NCBI GenBank assembly: GCA_963821025.1
Contig: CAWGCG010000003.1
Location: forward strand, 248,001 to 312,000
Source of the DNA: WHSW01 sp963821025
Lineage (GTDB): Bacteria; Actinomycetota; Thermoleophilia; Solirubrobacterales; 70-9
Reading direction: 5' to 3'
Length of the DNA: 64,000 bases
In this document: piece by piece, positions 1 to 8,349 of the stretch
Numbering within the stretch: the first letter of the stretch is position 1
Layout of the letters: the number at the start of each line of letters is the position of its first letter
Translations under genes and position numbers: made by a program
The notes under the pieces: model-generated
Told to the model about the DNA's origin: nothing
Databases searched by the model: none
Seen by the model: only the letters and a program-made list of their open reading frames with translations

Positions 1-1
1 C

Positions 2-793
2 CATCTCGATCGCCACGGCGACCTCGACTCGTACCTGTCGGCGAAGCTGGCGCTGTTCGCCGGGCAGGGAAACGACGACGTCTGCGTCTACAACGGCTCC
101 GACCCCGCCCTGCGCGGCCGCGACCTCGGCGGGTGCGGGCGGCGGATCGCCTTCTGTCGCTCGCCCGGCGATGCGGACGATTGCCAGGCGACGATCGTCG
201 GGCCGGTGCTCGAGCTCTGGGGCGAGCCGCTGCTCGAGACCCGCGAGCTCTCGCTGCTCGGACCCCACAACGCCGCCAACGCTGCCGCCGCGGCGGCGGC
301 CGCCGCGGCGCTGGGGATCGAGCGCGGGGCGATCGCCGAGGCAATGCGCAGCTTTTCAGGCGTTCCTCACCGGCTCGAGCGGGTCGCCGAGATGGGGGGC
401 GTTCTCTATGTCAACGATTCGAAGGCGACCAACGTCGCCGCGGCCAGCGCCGCCTTGCGGTCGTTCGACGGCGGCGTCCACGCGATCCTCGGTGGCTCGC
501 TCAAGGGCGCCGGTTTCGCCGAGCTGGTCGAGCCGGTGAGCGAGCGCTGCGCCGCGGTCCACCTGATCGGCGCCGCAGCCGAGCGCCTCGAGGCCGACCT
601 CGAGCCCGCCTGGGCCGCCGGGGTCGCCCACCATCGCCACGAGACCCTGCCCGAGGCCGTGATCCTGGCGGCGGCGGACGCACGCCGCGGCGAGGTCGTG
701 CTGCTCGCGCCCGCCTGCGCCAGCTTCGATGCCTACCGCGACTTCGAGCAGCGGGGCGAGCACTTCCGCGAGTTGGTCGAGGCGCTGCGGTGA
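2..793 (+). CDS. murD: MurD, UDP-MurNAc-L-Ala:D-Glu ligase (3' part)
   Basis: Cytoplasmic ATP-dependent ligase that adds D-glutamate to UDP-MurNAc-L-alanine. The frame is open from base 2, so the ATP-binding N-terminal half lies upstream of the window and 263 residues are visible. These cover the end of the central domain and the C-terminal domain, with LGPHNAAN, NDSKATN and LGGSLKG, all typical of MurD. A run of ten alanines follows HNAAN, probably reflecting GC bias. The stop overlaps the ftsW start as GTGA, making this the first visible gene of a coupled wall and division cluster. Confidence 0.93.
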   Translation, partial: HLDRHGDLDSYLSAKLALFAGQGNDDVCVYNGSDPALRGRDLGGCGRRIAFCRSPGDADDCQATIVGPVLELWGEPLLETRELSLLGPHNAANAAAAAAAAAALGIERGAIAEAMRSFSGVPHRLERVAEMGGVLYVNDSKATNVAAASAALRSFDGGVHAILGGSLKGAGFAELVEPVSERCAAVHLIGAAAERLEADLEPAWAAGVAHHRHETLPEAVILAAADARRGEVVLLAPACASFDAYRDFEQRGEHFRELVEALR

Positions 794-2094
794 GCCCGCG
801 CGCGAAGGGCGGCTCGCCCTCGGTCGAGTACTCGCTGCTCTTGACCGCGACCCTCTGCCTGCTGGCCTTCGGGGTGGTGATGGTGTTCAGCGCCAGCTCG
901 ACCACCTCGCTGCTGGGCGAATCCGGCGACAGTGCCTACTACCTGAAGCGAACGCTTGTCTTCGGCGTCGTCGGGCTGGTGATCATGCGCCTGCTGGCGG
1001 TCGGCGGGGTCCCGGTGTTGCGCCGCACCACTCCGCTGGTGCTCGCCGTCGCCTTCTTCGGCTGCCTGGTCGTGATGGTCCCCGGGATCGGGATCGAGGT
1101 CAACGGATCGCGCGCCTGGATCGGCGCCGGCCCGGTTCAGCTCCAGCCCTCGGAGCTGATGAAGATCGCCCTGGTCCTGTTCGCCGTCAACCTGCTCGCG
1201 AGCAGAACGGAGCTGATCCAGGGGGGCGTCGGTCGGCTGACGCCGGTGCTCGGCGTGGTCGGGGCGGGGATCGGGATCGTCGGCATCGCCGACCTCGGCA
1301 CCGCGCTGGTCACCGCGGTCGCGATCACCGCGCTGCTGATCGCCGCCGGCGCCCGCCTGCGTGACATCGGCGTGCTCGCCCTCGGCGCCGGCGTCGTCGT
1401 CTTGGGGGCGGTGATGCTCGAGCCCTACCGGGTCGCGCGGATCACCTCGTTCCTGCATCCGGACGGAGACCCCGGAGGGGCCGGATTTCAGCTGATCCAG
1501 GCGAAGATCGCGCTCGGCTCCGGCGGCCTGTTCGGGGTCGGCCTCGGCGAGAGTCTGCAGAAGGCCTTCTATCTGCCCGAGGCCCACACAGACATGATCG
1601 CCGCGGTGATCGGCGAGGAGCTGGGGATGGTCGGCATCGGCGCCCTGGTCGGGCTCTACGGGATGTTCGCCTACGCCGGCCTGAAGATCGCCCAGGGGGC
1701 CCGCGACCGCTACGGCAAGCTGCTCGCCGCCGGCCTCACCTCGATGGTCCTGGTCCAGGCGCTGGTCAACCTGCTCGCGGTCTTCGGCCTCGCACCGCTG
1801 ACCGGGGTGCCGCTGCCGCTGGTCTCCTACGGCAACGCCAGCATGCTGGTGATGATGGCCGCGGTCGGGCTGTTGCTCAACGTCGCCCGCGGCGGCAGCG
1901 CCGCCGCCGCCGCTCGGCCGTCGAGCGCCGATGCGAGACTGCGCGTCGTCGACGGCGGTCGGACGAGCGGGCGCCGCGCCCGCAAGCCCGCCGCGAGCAG
2001 GAGCAGATCAGGTGCCAAGGGTGGTCATAGCCGCGGGCGGAACAGCCGGACACGTCGTTCCGGCGCTGGCCGTCGCAGACGCGCTACGAGCTGA
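790..2094 (+). CDS. ftsW: FtsW, SEDS-family septal peptidoglycan polymerase
   Basis: Polytopic membrane protein of the SEDS family that polymerises lipid II at the division septum with its partner class B PBP. The 434-residue product has about ten hydrophobic helices, the family segment QPSELMKIA near residue 120 and a VSYGNASML stretch in place of the usual VSYGGSS near the last helix. The GTG start at 790 overlaps the murD stop. The charged, Arg/Ser-rich tail after the last helix runs 83 nt into murG, a long overlap that leaves the exact murG start less certain. It could in principle be RodA, but the mur cluster context favours FtsW. Confidence 0.92.
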   Translation: MSPRAKGGSPSVEYSLLLTATLCLLAFGVVMVFSASSTTSLLGESGDSAYYLKRTLVFGVVGLVIMRLLAVGGVPVLRRTTPLVLAVAFFGCLVVMVPGIGIEVNGSRAWIGAGPVQLQPSELMKIALVLFAVNLLASRTELIQGGVGRLTPVLGVVGAGIGIVGIADLGTALVTAVAITALLIAAGARLRDIGVLALGAGVVVLGAVMLEPYRVARITSFLHPDGDPGGAGFQLIQAKIALGSGGLFGVGLGESLQKAFYLPEAHTDMIAAVIGEELGMVGIGALVGLYGMFAYAGLKIAQGARDRYGKLLAAGLTSMVLVQALVNLLAVFGLAPLTGVPLPLVSYGNASMLVMMAAVGLLLNVARGGSAAAAARPSSADARLRVVDGGRTSGRRARKPAASRSRSGAKGGHSRGRNSRTRRSGAGRRRRATS

Positions 2095-3100
2095 GGGCGC
2101 CGAGGTCTCCTTCCTCGGCGCGGTCGACCGCGCCGAGGCCGGGCTGGTGCCCGCGGCGGGCTATGAGATCGACCTGATCCGGGTGCGGGGGCTCGACCGG
2201 CGCCACCCGGTACGCGCCGCCGACGCCGCCCGCCTGGCGGCCGCGGCGGTGCCGACAGCTCGCCGGCACCTGCGCCGGCGTGAAGCCGAGGTCGTGCTCG
2301 GCGGCGGCGGCTATGTCGCCGGACCCGCCGGCCTGGCGGCGCTCTCGCTCGGGTTGCCACTGGTGCTGACCGAGGCCGACCGCCGCCTCGGGCTCACCAA
2401 CAGGATGCTTGCCCGACGTGCGGCCCGCGTCTGCCTCGCCTTCCCGATCGAGGGCCGCGGCGACGATCGCTACCTGGTCACCGGGCGCCCGGTGCCCGCC
2501 GAGATCTCCGACGCCGACCGCGCCGCCGCGCGCGGGCGGTTCGCGATCGCCCCCGAGGATCGCTGCCTGCTCGTCTTCGGCGGCAGTCAGGGGGCGCGCT
2601 CGGTCAACCTCTGTGCGCTCGAGGCGTTCGCCGGCGAGCGCGGGGGTGAGCGCGATTTTCACGTCCTCCACATCAGCGGCGAGCGCGACTATCCCGAGCT
2701 GCGGCGGCGCCTCGAGTCGCTCGGCCAGGCGCCGCGCTACACCCTGATCGCCTACGAGCCCGGGCTGGCGGAGTCGCTGGCGGCGTCCGACCTGGTCGTC
2801 GCCCGCGCGGGCGGCTCGATCTTCGAGATCGCGGCCGCGGGCCGCCCCGCGATCCTGGTCCCCTATCCGCACGCCTCCGGGCTTCACCAGCACGCCAACG
2901 CCGAGTGGATGGCCGCCGTCGGCGCGGCCGTGGTGGTCGAGGACGCCGAGCTCGAGCCGGTCGCGCTGCGCGAGCTCGCGGGCGAGCTGCTCGGCGACCG
3001 CTCGCGCCTGGAGCAGATGGCGCGTGCGTCGAGATCGCTGGCCCGTCCGGACGCCGCCGAGCGGGTGGCGGCGGAGGTTCTCGCCACACTCTCCCCATGA
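2012..3100 (+). CDS. murG: MurG, lipid II-forming GlcNAc transferase
   Basis: Membrane-associated GT28 glycosyltransferase that converts lipid I to lipid II at the inner face of the membrane. The GTG start at 2012 was chosen because VPRVVIAAGGTAGHVVPA places the conserved GGTAGH loop ten residues from the N-terminus, as in the family. The C-terminal UDP-GlcNAc site is visible as ARAGGSIFEIAAAGRPAIL. Length (362 residues) is normal. The start lies inside the ftsW tail, and the stop overlaps murC as ATGA. Confidence 0.94.
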   Translation: MPRVVIAAGGTAGHVVPALAVADALRAEGAEVSFLGAVDRAEAGLVPAAGYEIDLIRVRGLDRRHPVRAADAARLAAAAVPTARRHLRRREAEVVLGGGGYVAGPAGLAALSLGLPLVLTEADRRLGLTNRMLARRAARVCLAFPIEGRGDDRYLVTGRPVPAEISDADRAAARGRFAIAPEDRCLLVFGGSQGARSVNLCALEAFAGERGGERDFHVLHISGERDYPELRRRLESLGQAPRYTLIAYEPGLAESLAASDLVVARAGGSIFEIAAAGRPAILVPYPHASGLHQHANAEWMAAVGAAVVVEDAELEPVALRELAGELLGDRSRLEQMARASRSLARPDAAERVAAEVLATLSP

Positions 3101-4398
3101 GAGGCCGCCAGCTGCACTTCATCGCGATCGCCGGCGCCGGGATGAGCGGGCTGGCGGCGGTCTGTGCCGAGCTCGGGGCCGAGGTCACCGGCAGCGATCG
3201 CGCCGAGAGCTCCTACATGCGCCGGCTGCGAGATCTCGGCCTCGCCCCGCGGGTCGGCCACGATCCCGACCAGGTCCCGCCCGGGGCCGAGGTCGTCGTC
3301 TCGACCGCGATCGCCGATGACAACCCCGAGCTCGTCCGCGCGCGCGAGCGCGGCCAGCGAGTCCTCCATCGCGGCGAGCTGCTGGCCGAGCTCTGCGCGC
3401 TGCGGCGGCTGATCGCGGTCGCCGGAACCCACGGCAAGACCACCACGGCGGGGATGCTCGTGCACGCGCTGCGCGCAACCGGCGCCGACCCGGCGTTCTT
3501 CCTCGGCGGCGAGCTTCCCGGCGCCGGGCCGGGGGGCGGGCCGGCGAACGCCGGCTGGGGCGAGGGGGAGTGGGTGGTCGCCGAGGCCGACGAGTCCGAC
3601 GCCAGCTTCCTCGCGCTCGAGCCCGAGGTCGCGGTGGTCACCAACCTCGAGCTCGACCACCACTCGCGCTGGGGCTCCCTGGCCGAGCTGACCGAGGCCT
3701 TCTCGCGCTTCGCCGCCGGCGCGGGCGGCGCCGCCGTGCTCGCCGATCCGGCGCTCGACCGGCTCGGCGGCGCCGAGCGCACGGTTCGCTTCGACCTCGA
3801 GCACCCGGGCCCGGTGTTCGAGCTCGAAGTCCCCGGCCGCCACAACCGCCTCAACGCCCGTGCGGCGCTCGCCGGCGCCGAGCTCGCCGGACTCGACCTC
3901 GACGCGATCGCGGCGGCGCTGGCGAGCTTCCCGGGGATCCTGCGCCGCCAGCAGCGGGTCGGCTCGCGCGCCGGCGCCGAGATCTACGACGACTACGCTC
4001 ACCACCCGACCGAGGTCGAGGCGACCCTGTCGGCCCTTCGCGAGCTCGAGCCGCGGAGGCTGATCGCGGTCTTTCAGCCACATCTTTACTCGCGTACGAA
4101 GGCGCTCGCCGGACGCTTCGGCGCGGCCCTCGCGGCCGCAGACGAGGTCGGCGTGATCGACGTCTACGCGGCCAGGGAGGAGCCGATCGGCGAGCTCGCC
4201 GGGGTCAGCGGGCTCGATGTCGCCCGCGCCGCAGCCGACCGAGCGCGCGGGCGGCCGGTCTGGTGGCTGCGCGATCGGTCGACCGCCGAGGCCGCGCTCG
4301 CCGGGCGCCTGCGCGACGGCGATCTGCTGGTCACGATCGGCGCCGGCGACGTCTGGGAGCTCGCCCATTCCCTGGCGGCGCCGGGAGGTGACGGTTGA
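3097..4398 (+). CDS. murC: MurC, UDP-N-acetylmuramate:L-alanine ligase
   Basis: Cytoplasmic ATP-dependent ligase that adds the first peptide residue, L-alanine, to UDP-MurNAc. The 433-residue product starts MRGRQLHFIAIAGAGMSGLA, a Rossmann UDP-binding motif, and has the Mur ligase P-loop GTHGKTTT near residue 111, EADESDASF, and the DDYAHHPTE motif of MurC in the C-terminal domain. Start (ATGA overlap with murG) and stop (TTGA overlap with murB) indicate translational coupling in the mur operon. Confidence 0.95.
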   Translation: MRGRQLHFIAIAGAGMSGLAAVCAELGAEVTGSDRAESSYMRRLRDLGLAPRVGHDPDQVPPGAEVVVSTAIADDNPELVRARERGQRVLHRGELLAELCALRRLIAVAGTHGKTTTAGMLVHALRATGADPAFFLGGELPGAGPGGGPANAGWGEGEWVVAEADESDASFLALEPEVAVVTNLELDHHSRWGSLAELTEAFSRFAAGAGGAAVLADPALDRLGGAERTVRFDLEHPGPVFELEVPGRHNRLNARAALAGAELAGLDLDAIAAALASFPGILRRQQRVGSRAGAEIYDDYAHHPTEVEATLSALRELEPRRLIAVFQPHLYSRTKALAGRFGAALAAADEVGVIDVYAAREEPIGELAGVSGLDVARAAADRARGRPVWWLRDRSTAEAALAGRLRDGDLLVTIGAGDVWELAHSLAAPGGDG

Positions 4399-5321
4399 GC
4401 CTGCCCAGCGGCGTCGAGCGCGACTATCCGATGGCCCGGCTGACCACGGTCCGCGCTGGCGGTGACGCCGAGTACTTCGGCCGGCCCGAGACCGAGGCGC
4501 AGCTGATCGAGCTGCTCGCCTGGGCCGAGTCCGGCGGGCTCGCGGTCGAGGTCGTCGGCTCGGGCTCGAACCTGCTGGTTGCCGACGCCGGCGTACGCGG
4601 GCTGGTGATCAAGCTCGCGGGCGAGCTCACCGAGATCGAGCGGGATGGGCTGCGGTTGATCTGCGGCGGCGGTGCGCGGCTGCCGTCGGCCTCGGCGAAG
4701 GCCGCGGGCTGGGGCATGGGTGGGCTCGAGTTCGGGATCAACATCCCGGGCACGGTTGGCGGCGCGGTGCGGATGAACGCGAACGCCTACGGAGGCCAGC
4801 TGGCCAAGGCGCTCGAATGGGTCGACGTCTGCACCGCCGCCGGCGGCAGCCGCCGAGCGCCGGGCGAGCTCGGGTTCAGCTACCGGCGCTCGAACCTTGG
4901 CCCCGGCGAGGTCGTCTCGCGGGCGGCCTTCGGGCTCAGTGCCGCCGACCCGGCCGCAGTCAAGGCGATACTCGCCGAGATGCGCGGCAAGCGCCGCGAG
5001 GCCCAGCCCTCGGGGATCAAGACCTTCGGCTCGACCTTCAAGAACCCCGAAGACCCGCGCGCCGAGGGCCGAACCGCGGGCCAGCTGCTCGAGGCGGCCG
5101 GCTGCGGCGGCCTGGCGGTCGGGGGTGCGCGCTTTTCGCCCAAGCACGCCAACTTCGTCGAGAACTCGGGCGAGGCGACGACCGCCGACGTGCTCGCGGT
5201 GATGGCCGCCGGAAAGCGACGCGTGCGCGAGCGCTTTGGGGTCGAGCTCGAGCCCGAGGTCCAGGTCCTGGGCGAGGCCGAATGGTCCGGGGAGGAGGGC
5301 GAGTCGCCGCCGCGAACCTGA
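4395..5321 (+). CDS. murB: MurB, UDP-N-acetylenolpyruvoylglucosamine reductase
   Basis: FAD- and NADPH-dependent reductase that makes UDP-MurNAc. The 308-residue product has the FAD-binding GSGSNLLVADAG segment, the NIPGTVGGAV turn and the GSTFKNPE motif containing the catalytic serine region. It starts at TTG 4395 overlapping the murC stop; the ORF has no better start with the conserved TTVRAGG near the N-terminus. ftsQ follows after six bases, so murB is co-transcribed with the division genes, an order (murC-murB-ftsQ) common in Gram-positives and actinobacteria. Confidence 0.95.
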   Translation: MSLPSGVERDYPMARLTTVRAGGDAEYFGRPETEAQLIELLAWAESGGLAVEVVGSGSNLLVADAGVRGLVIKLAGELTEIERDGLRLICGGGARLPSASAKAAGWGMGGLEFGINIPGTVGGAVRMNANAYGGQLAKALEWVDVCTAAGGSRRAPGELGFSYRRSNLGPGEVVSRAAFGLSAADPAAVKAILAEMRGKRREAQPSGIKTFGSTFKNPEDPRAEGRTAGQLLEAAGCGGLAVGGARFSPKHANFVENSGEATTADVLAVMAAGKRRVRERFGVELEPEVQVLGEAEWSGEEGESPPRT

Positions 5322-5327
5322 AAGGCG

Positions 5328-6260
5328 ATGAGCCGATCGCGGGCAGCTACGGCTGCGGGAAAACGGCGCAACGGCGACTCGCCGACCGCGGGCGGTAGGC
5401 AGAAAGCCGCAAGCAGACGGAAAGCCGCGAGCGGGCAGCGGGCGGCGGGCAGAGGCGCCGGCAAGAAGCCGCGGCGTCGGCAGAGCAGGGAGCGGGCAGC
5501 GAGCAGAAGGCCAAGGTCGGCAGCGGTACGGCGACGCACCGGGCTCGCCCTCTGGCGGAGGCGTCTGGTGTTGGCGCTCGTATTTGCTGTTGCGCTCACC
5601 GCCGGCTACTGGTTTTGGTTGCGCGACTCGTCGCTGGTCGCGATCGACGACGTCGAGGTCGTCGGCGTCAACGCGGGCGAACGGGGCGCGATCATCGACG
5701 AGCTGACCCGGGTCGGCGAGCAGATGACCACCCTGCACGTCGATCGTGAGGCGCTCGAGGAGGCCGCCCGCGCCTACCCGACGATCGCCTCGATCGCGAT
5801 CGATCCCAACTTCCCCCACGGGCTGCGGCTCGAGGTCGCCGAGCGCCCGCCGAGGATGCTCGTCCGCGCCGGCGACCGCGAGGTCCCGGTCGCCGCCGAT
5901 GGGACTCTGCTCGAGGGGGTCTCGGTCTCCGACGGTGAGCTGCCGGTGCTCGCGCTCGACAAGCTGCCCGAGCAGGGCCCGCTGGTCGGGGCGCCGCTCG
6001 AGCAGGCGCTGATCGTCGGCGCCGCGCCCGAGCCGTTGCGACCGCTGATCGAGAAGATCGGTCACTCCGACGACTACGGTGTCGAGCTCACCCTGCGCGG
6101 CGGGATCTCGGTCCGCTTCGGCAGCGGCGCCCGCGCCGCCGACAAGTGGGCCTCCACCGCCGCCCTGCTCGCCGATCCGAAGCTGGTTTCGCTCGCCTAC
6201 GTCGACGTCCGCGTGCCCGAGCGCCCCGCGGTCGGCAATCCGGTCGGCGTCGGCACCTAG
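5328..6260 (+). CDS. ftsQ: FtsQ/DivIB, divisome POTRA-domain protein
   Basis: Single-pass divisome scaffold linking cytoplasmic and periplasmic division proteins. The 310-residue product has a roughly 80-residue cytoplasmic tail very rich in Arg, Lys, Ala and Gly, one membrane helix (about residues 80-97, ending AGYWFWLRD), then a POTRA domain starting SLVAIDDVEVVGV and a beta domain. The tail is long for the family and is encoded by low-complexity DNA containing the heptamer GTAGGCA at 5395-5401, also found in tandem after ribH. The next gene, ftsZ, has its own promoter. Confidence 0.9.
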   Translation: MSRSRAATAAGKRRNGDSPTAGGRQKAASRRKAASGQRAAGRGAGKKPRRRQSRERAASRRPRSAAVRRRTGLALWRRRLVLALVFAVALTAGYWFWLRDSSLVAIDDVEVVGVNAGERGAIIDELTRVGEQMTTLHVDREALEEAARAYPTIASIAIDPNFPHGLRLEVAERPPRMLVRAGDREVPVAADGTLLEGVSVSDGELPVLALDKLPEQGPLVGAPLEQALIVGAAPEPLRPLIEKIGHSDDYGVELTLRGGISVRFGSGARAADKWASTAALLADPKLVSLAYVDVRVPERPAVGNPVGVGT

Positions 6261-6302
6261 TCGCTCAAGCCTCGAGTCGGGCTGGAGACTTTAGAATCTA
6301 TG

Positions 6303-6331
6303 TCAACCCTCGACCCGCAGTCAAGGGTTGA
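6303..6331 (+). repeat. 8-bp inverted repeat in the ftsQ-ftsZ gap
   Basis: TCAACCCT at 6303-6310 pairs perfectly with AGGGTTGA at 6324-6331 across a 13-nt spacer. It lies upstream of the predicted ftsZ promoter and could be an operator or a hairpin at the end of the ftsQ transcript. There is no T-run, so I do not call it a terminator. Confidence 0.5.
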
Positions 6332-6369
6332 GGCGATGCAGGATTCCGTGCCGAAGTCGTCGCCGTGGA

Positions 6370-6398
6370 TTGACAGAGAACCGACAATGCCCTACGGT
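6370..6398 (+). promoter_or_regulatory. Predicted sigma70-type promoter of ftsZ
   Basis: A consensus -35 TTGACA (6370-6375) is followed after exactly 17 nt by TACGGT (6393-6398), which fits the actinobacterial TANNNT -10. Transcription would start near 6405, giving a leader of about 85 nt. The leader contains a small hairpin, CTGAAG (6433-6438) with CTTCAG (6444-6449), and GAGGAAC (6476-6482) as ribosome-binding site 7 nt before the ATG. The rest of the 229-nt gap holds no gene that I can see. Confidence 0.65.
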
Positions 6399-6489
6399 CG
6401 CCTTCACGTCTAGGCTGAGTTCGCGGACAACACTGAAGCTTCCCTTCAGCCTCGGACGGAAACCTACGGTCAACTGAGGAACGGGAGAA

Positions 6490-7575
6490 ATGGTCGAGTC
6501 GTCCTATCTCGCGGTGATCAAGGTCGTCGGGGCCGGCGGTGGCGGCACCAACGCGGTCAGCCGCATGGTCGACGCCGGGCTCAAGGGCGTCGAGTTCATC
6601 GCCGTCAACACCGATGTGCAGGCGCTGCAGGCCTGCGAGGCAGACATCAAGCTCGCGGTCGGCAACCAGCTCACCCACGGGCTCGGCGCCGGCGCCAACC
6701 CGGACGTCGGCGCGGGAGCCGCGGCGGAGTCGCGCGACGACATCAAGGAGGCGCTCAAGGGCGCCGACATGGTCTTCGTCACCGCCGGCGAAGGCGGTGG
6801 CACCGGCACCGGCGCCGCGCCGGTGATCGCCGAGATCGCCAAGGAGGAGATCGGGGCGCTGACCGTCGGCGTGGTCACGAAGCCGTTCGAGTTCGAGGGC
6901 AACCGCCGCATGCAGCAGGCACTGGACGGGATCGACAAGCTCAGGGCCAAGGTCGACACGCTGATCATCGTCCCGAACGAGAAGCTGCTTCAGGTGGTCG
7001 AGCGCCGGACCTCGGTCCAGGAGGCGTTCCGGATGGCCGACGACATCCTCCGCCAGGGGGTCCAGGGGATCACCGACCTGATCACCACCCCGGGACAGAT
7101 CAACCTCGACTTCGCCGACGTGCGCACCGTGATGTCGGACGCCGGCTCGGCGATGATGGGCATCGGCACCTCATCGGGCGAGAACCGGGCCCAGGAGGCG
7201 GCGAAGATGGCCGTCTCCTCGCCGCTGATGGAGGAGTCGATCGAGGGGGCCACCGGGATGCTGCTCAACTTCACCGGCTCGGACGACCTCAACCTGTTCG
7301 AGGTCAACGAGGCGGCCGACATCGTCGTCTCGACCGCCGACAAGAGCGCCAACATCATCTTCGGCACGGTGATCGACCCGAGCCTCGGCGACGAGGTCAG
7401 GGTGACCGTGATCGCGACCGGCTTCGAGGGCTTCGAGACGCTCGCGCGCAGCCCGATCCCGGTGCGCGAGCGTGCCCGGCGCCGCCAGGTCGGCGCTCTC
7501 GGCGATCGTGAGCGCCGCGAGCTCACGGTCTCCGACGACGAAATCGACGTGCCGCCGTTCCTGCGCGGCAGCTAG
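6490..7575 (+). CDS. ftsZ: FtsZ, tubulin-like division GTPase
   Basis: Cytoplasmic GTPase that polymerises into the Z-ring. The 361-residue product has the N-terminal GGGGTNAV loop, the tubulin signature GGGTGTG at residues 102-108, and the T7 synergy loop in NLDFADVRTVMSDAG. It ends DEIDVPPFLRGS, a typical C-terminal peptide that binds membrane anchors. The linker before this peptide is short and basic. The ATG has a good GAGGAAC ribosome-binding site. Unlike many actinobacteria, no ylmD, ylmE or sepF follows; an exported protein and gcvT come next. Confidence 0.97.
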   Translation: MVESSYLAVIKVVGAGGGGTNAVSRMVDAGLKGVEFIAVNTDVQALQACEADIKLAVGNQLTHGLGAGANPDVGAGAAAESRDDIKEALKGADMVFVTAGEGGGTGTGAAPVIAEIAKEEIGALTVGVVTKPFEFEGNRRMQQALDGIDKLRAKVDTLIIVPNEKLLQVVERRTSVQEAFRMADDILRQGVQGITDLITTPGQINLDFADVRTVMSDAGSAMMGIGTSSGENRAQEAAKMAVSSPLMEESIEGATGMLLNFTGSDDLNLFEVNEAADIVVSTADKSANIIFGTVIDPSLGDEVRVTVIATGFEGFETLARSPIPVRERARRRQVGALGDRERRELTVSDDEIDVPPFLRGS

Positions 7576-7595
7576 ATGAGCGATCCCTGAGCCGC

Positions 7596-8321
7596 GTGGA
7601 CCGTGTCCGAACGCCGTCGCCGGCGCTGGTCGTCGCGACGATCGCGCTGGTCCTGGCGCTGACGGGCGCCGCGGCGGCGCTTCCGGGGCGCAACACCGTC
7701 GATGCCGGCGACATCGAGAAGGGTGCCGTCGGCACCAAGGAGCTGCAGCGAAACGCGGTCCGCGGGCCCGACGTGCGCAAGGACGCGCTCAAGGGCCGCC
7801 AGGTCTTCGAGTCGAAGCTCGGGCCGGTCCCCGAGGCCGAGTCGGTGCAGACCGTCGACCTCTTCGGCGACGGCTACGAGCGGGTGACCGCGACCGAGGG
7901 CCCGAGCCTGGCCGGCGCCCAGGCGGCTGCACCGCGGATCGAGCTGGCCGCCGCAGGGCAGCTGCGGATCTACGCCAAGTGCTTTCGCGACGCCGGGGCG
8001 CAGACCGTCTACGGGCGCGTCTACATCGAGACCGGGGCCGACGGCGCGGTGGTCGAGTCGGGCTTCGCCGACCTCGGGGGAGGTGCGCCCGGCGGCTACC
8101 TGAACCCGGCCACGCCCGAGGGCGCGCGGGTCCTGATGGAGGCGAGCGCCGGCTCCGACGACGCCGCGATCGACCGCGGCGATTGGTTCGCGATGGCCCC
8201 CGACGGCACCGGAATCGGCGGCCGCGTCGCGGTCGCGGTCAAGTCGGGGACCCTGGCCGCCGGCGAGGGGGTCTACGGCGCCGGCGAAATCTGCCTCTTC
8301 GACGGCGATTCGATCGGCTGA
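7596..8321 (+). CDS. Exported protein of unknown function, Solirubrobacterales-type N-terminus
   Basis: The 241-residue product starts with a short basic stretch and a hydrophobic segment, SPALVVATIALVLALTGAAA, a signal peptide or anchor. A threonine/asparagine-rich region follows (NTVDAGDIEKGAVGTKEL, then NAVRGPDV), resembling the repeating DIKxGxVxxxDL spacers of small exported proteins in Thermoleophilia. The C-terminal 150 residues look like a beta-rich domain with two cysteines. I do not recognise a function. The GTG start lies 20 nt after ftsZ. A second protein with a similar N-terminus lies beyond gcvT. Confidence 0.7.
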   Translation: MDRVRTPSPALVVATIALVLALTGAAAALPGRNTVDAGDIEKGAVGTKELQRNAVRGPDVRKDALKGRQVFESKLGPVPEAESVQTVDLFGDGYERVTATEGPSLAGAQAAAPRIELAAAGQLRIYAKCFRDAGAQTVYGRVYIETGADGAVVESGFADLGGGAPGGYLNPATPEGARVLMEASAGSDDAAIDRGDWFAMAPDGTGIGGRVAVAVKSGTLAAGEGVYGAGEICLFDGDSIG

Positions 8322-8349
8322 GCGGCGCCCACCGATAGCCTCGGGCGCC

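Noticed and set aside
133..789. The frame upstream of FtsW, which would give a 653-residue protein
   Set aside because: It is the out-of-frame reading of murD; the FtsW fold begins at GTG 790, which overlaps the murD stop.
8322..8349. Possible glycine riboswitch before gcvT
   Set aside because: Only 28 nt separate the genes, and the likely -10 box ends 8 nt before the start codon.
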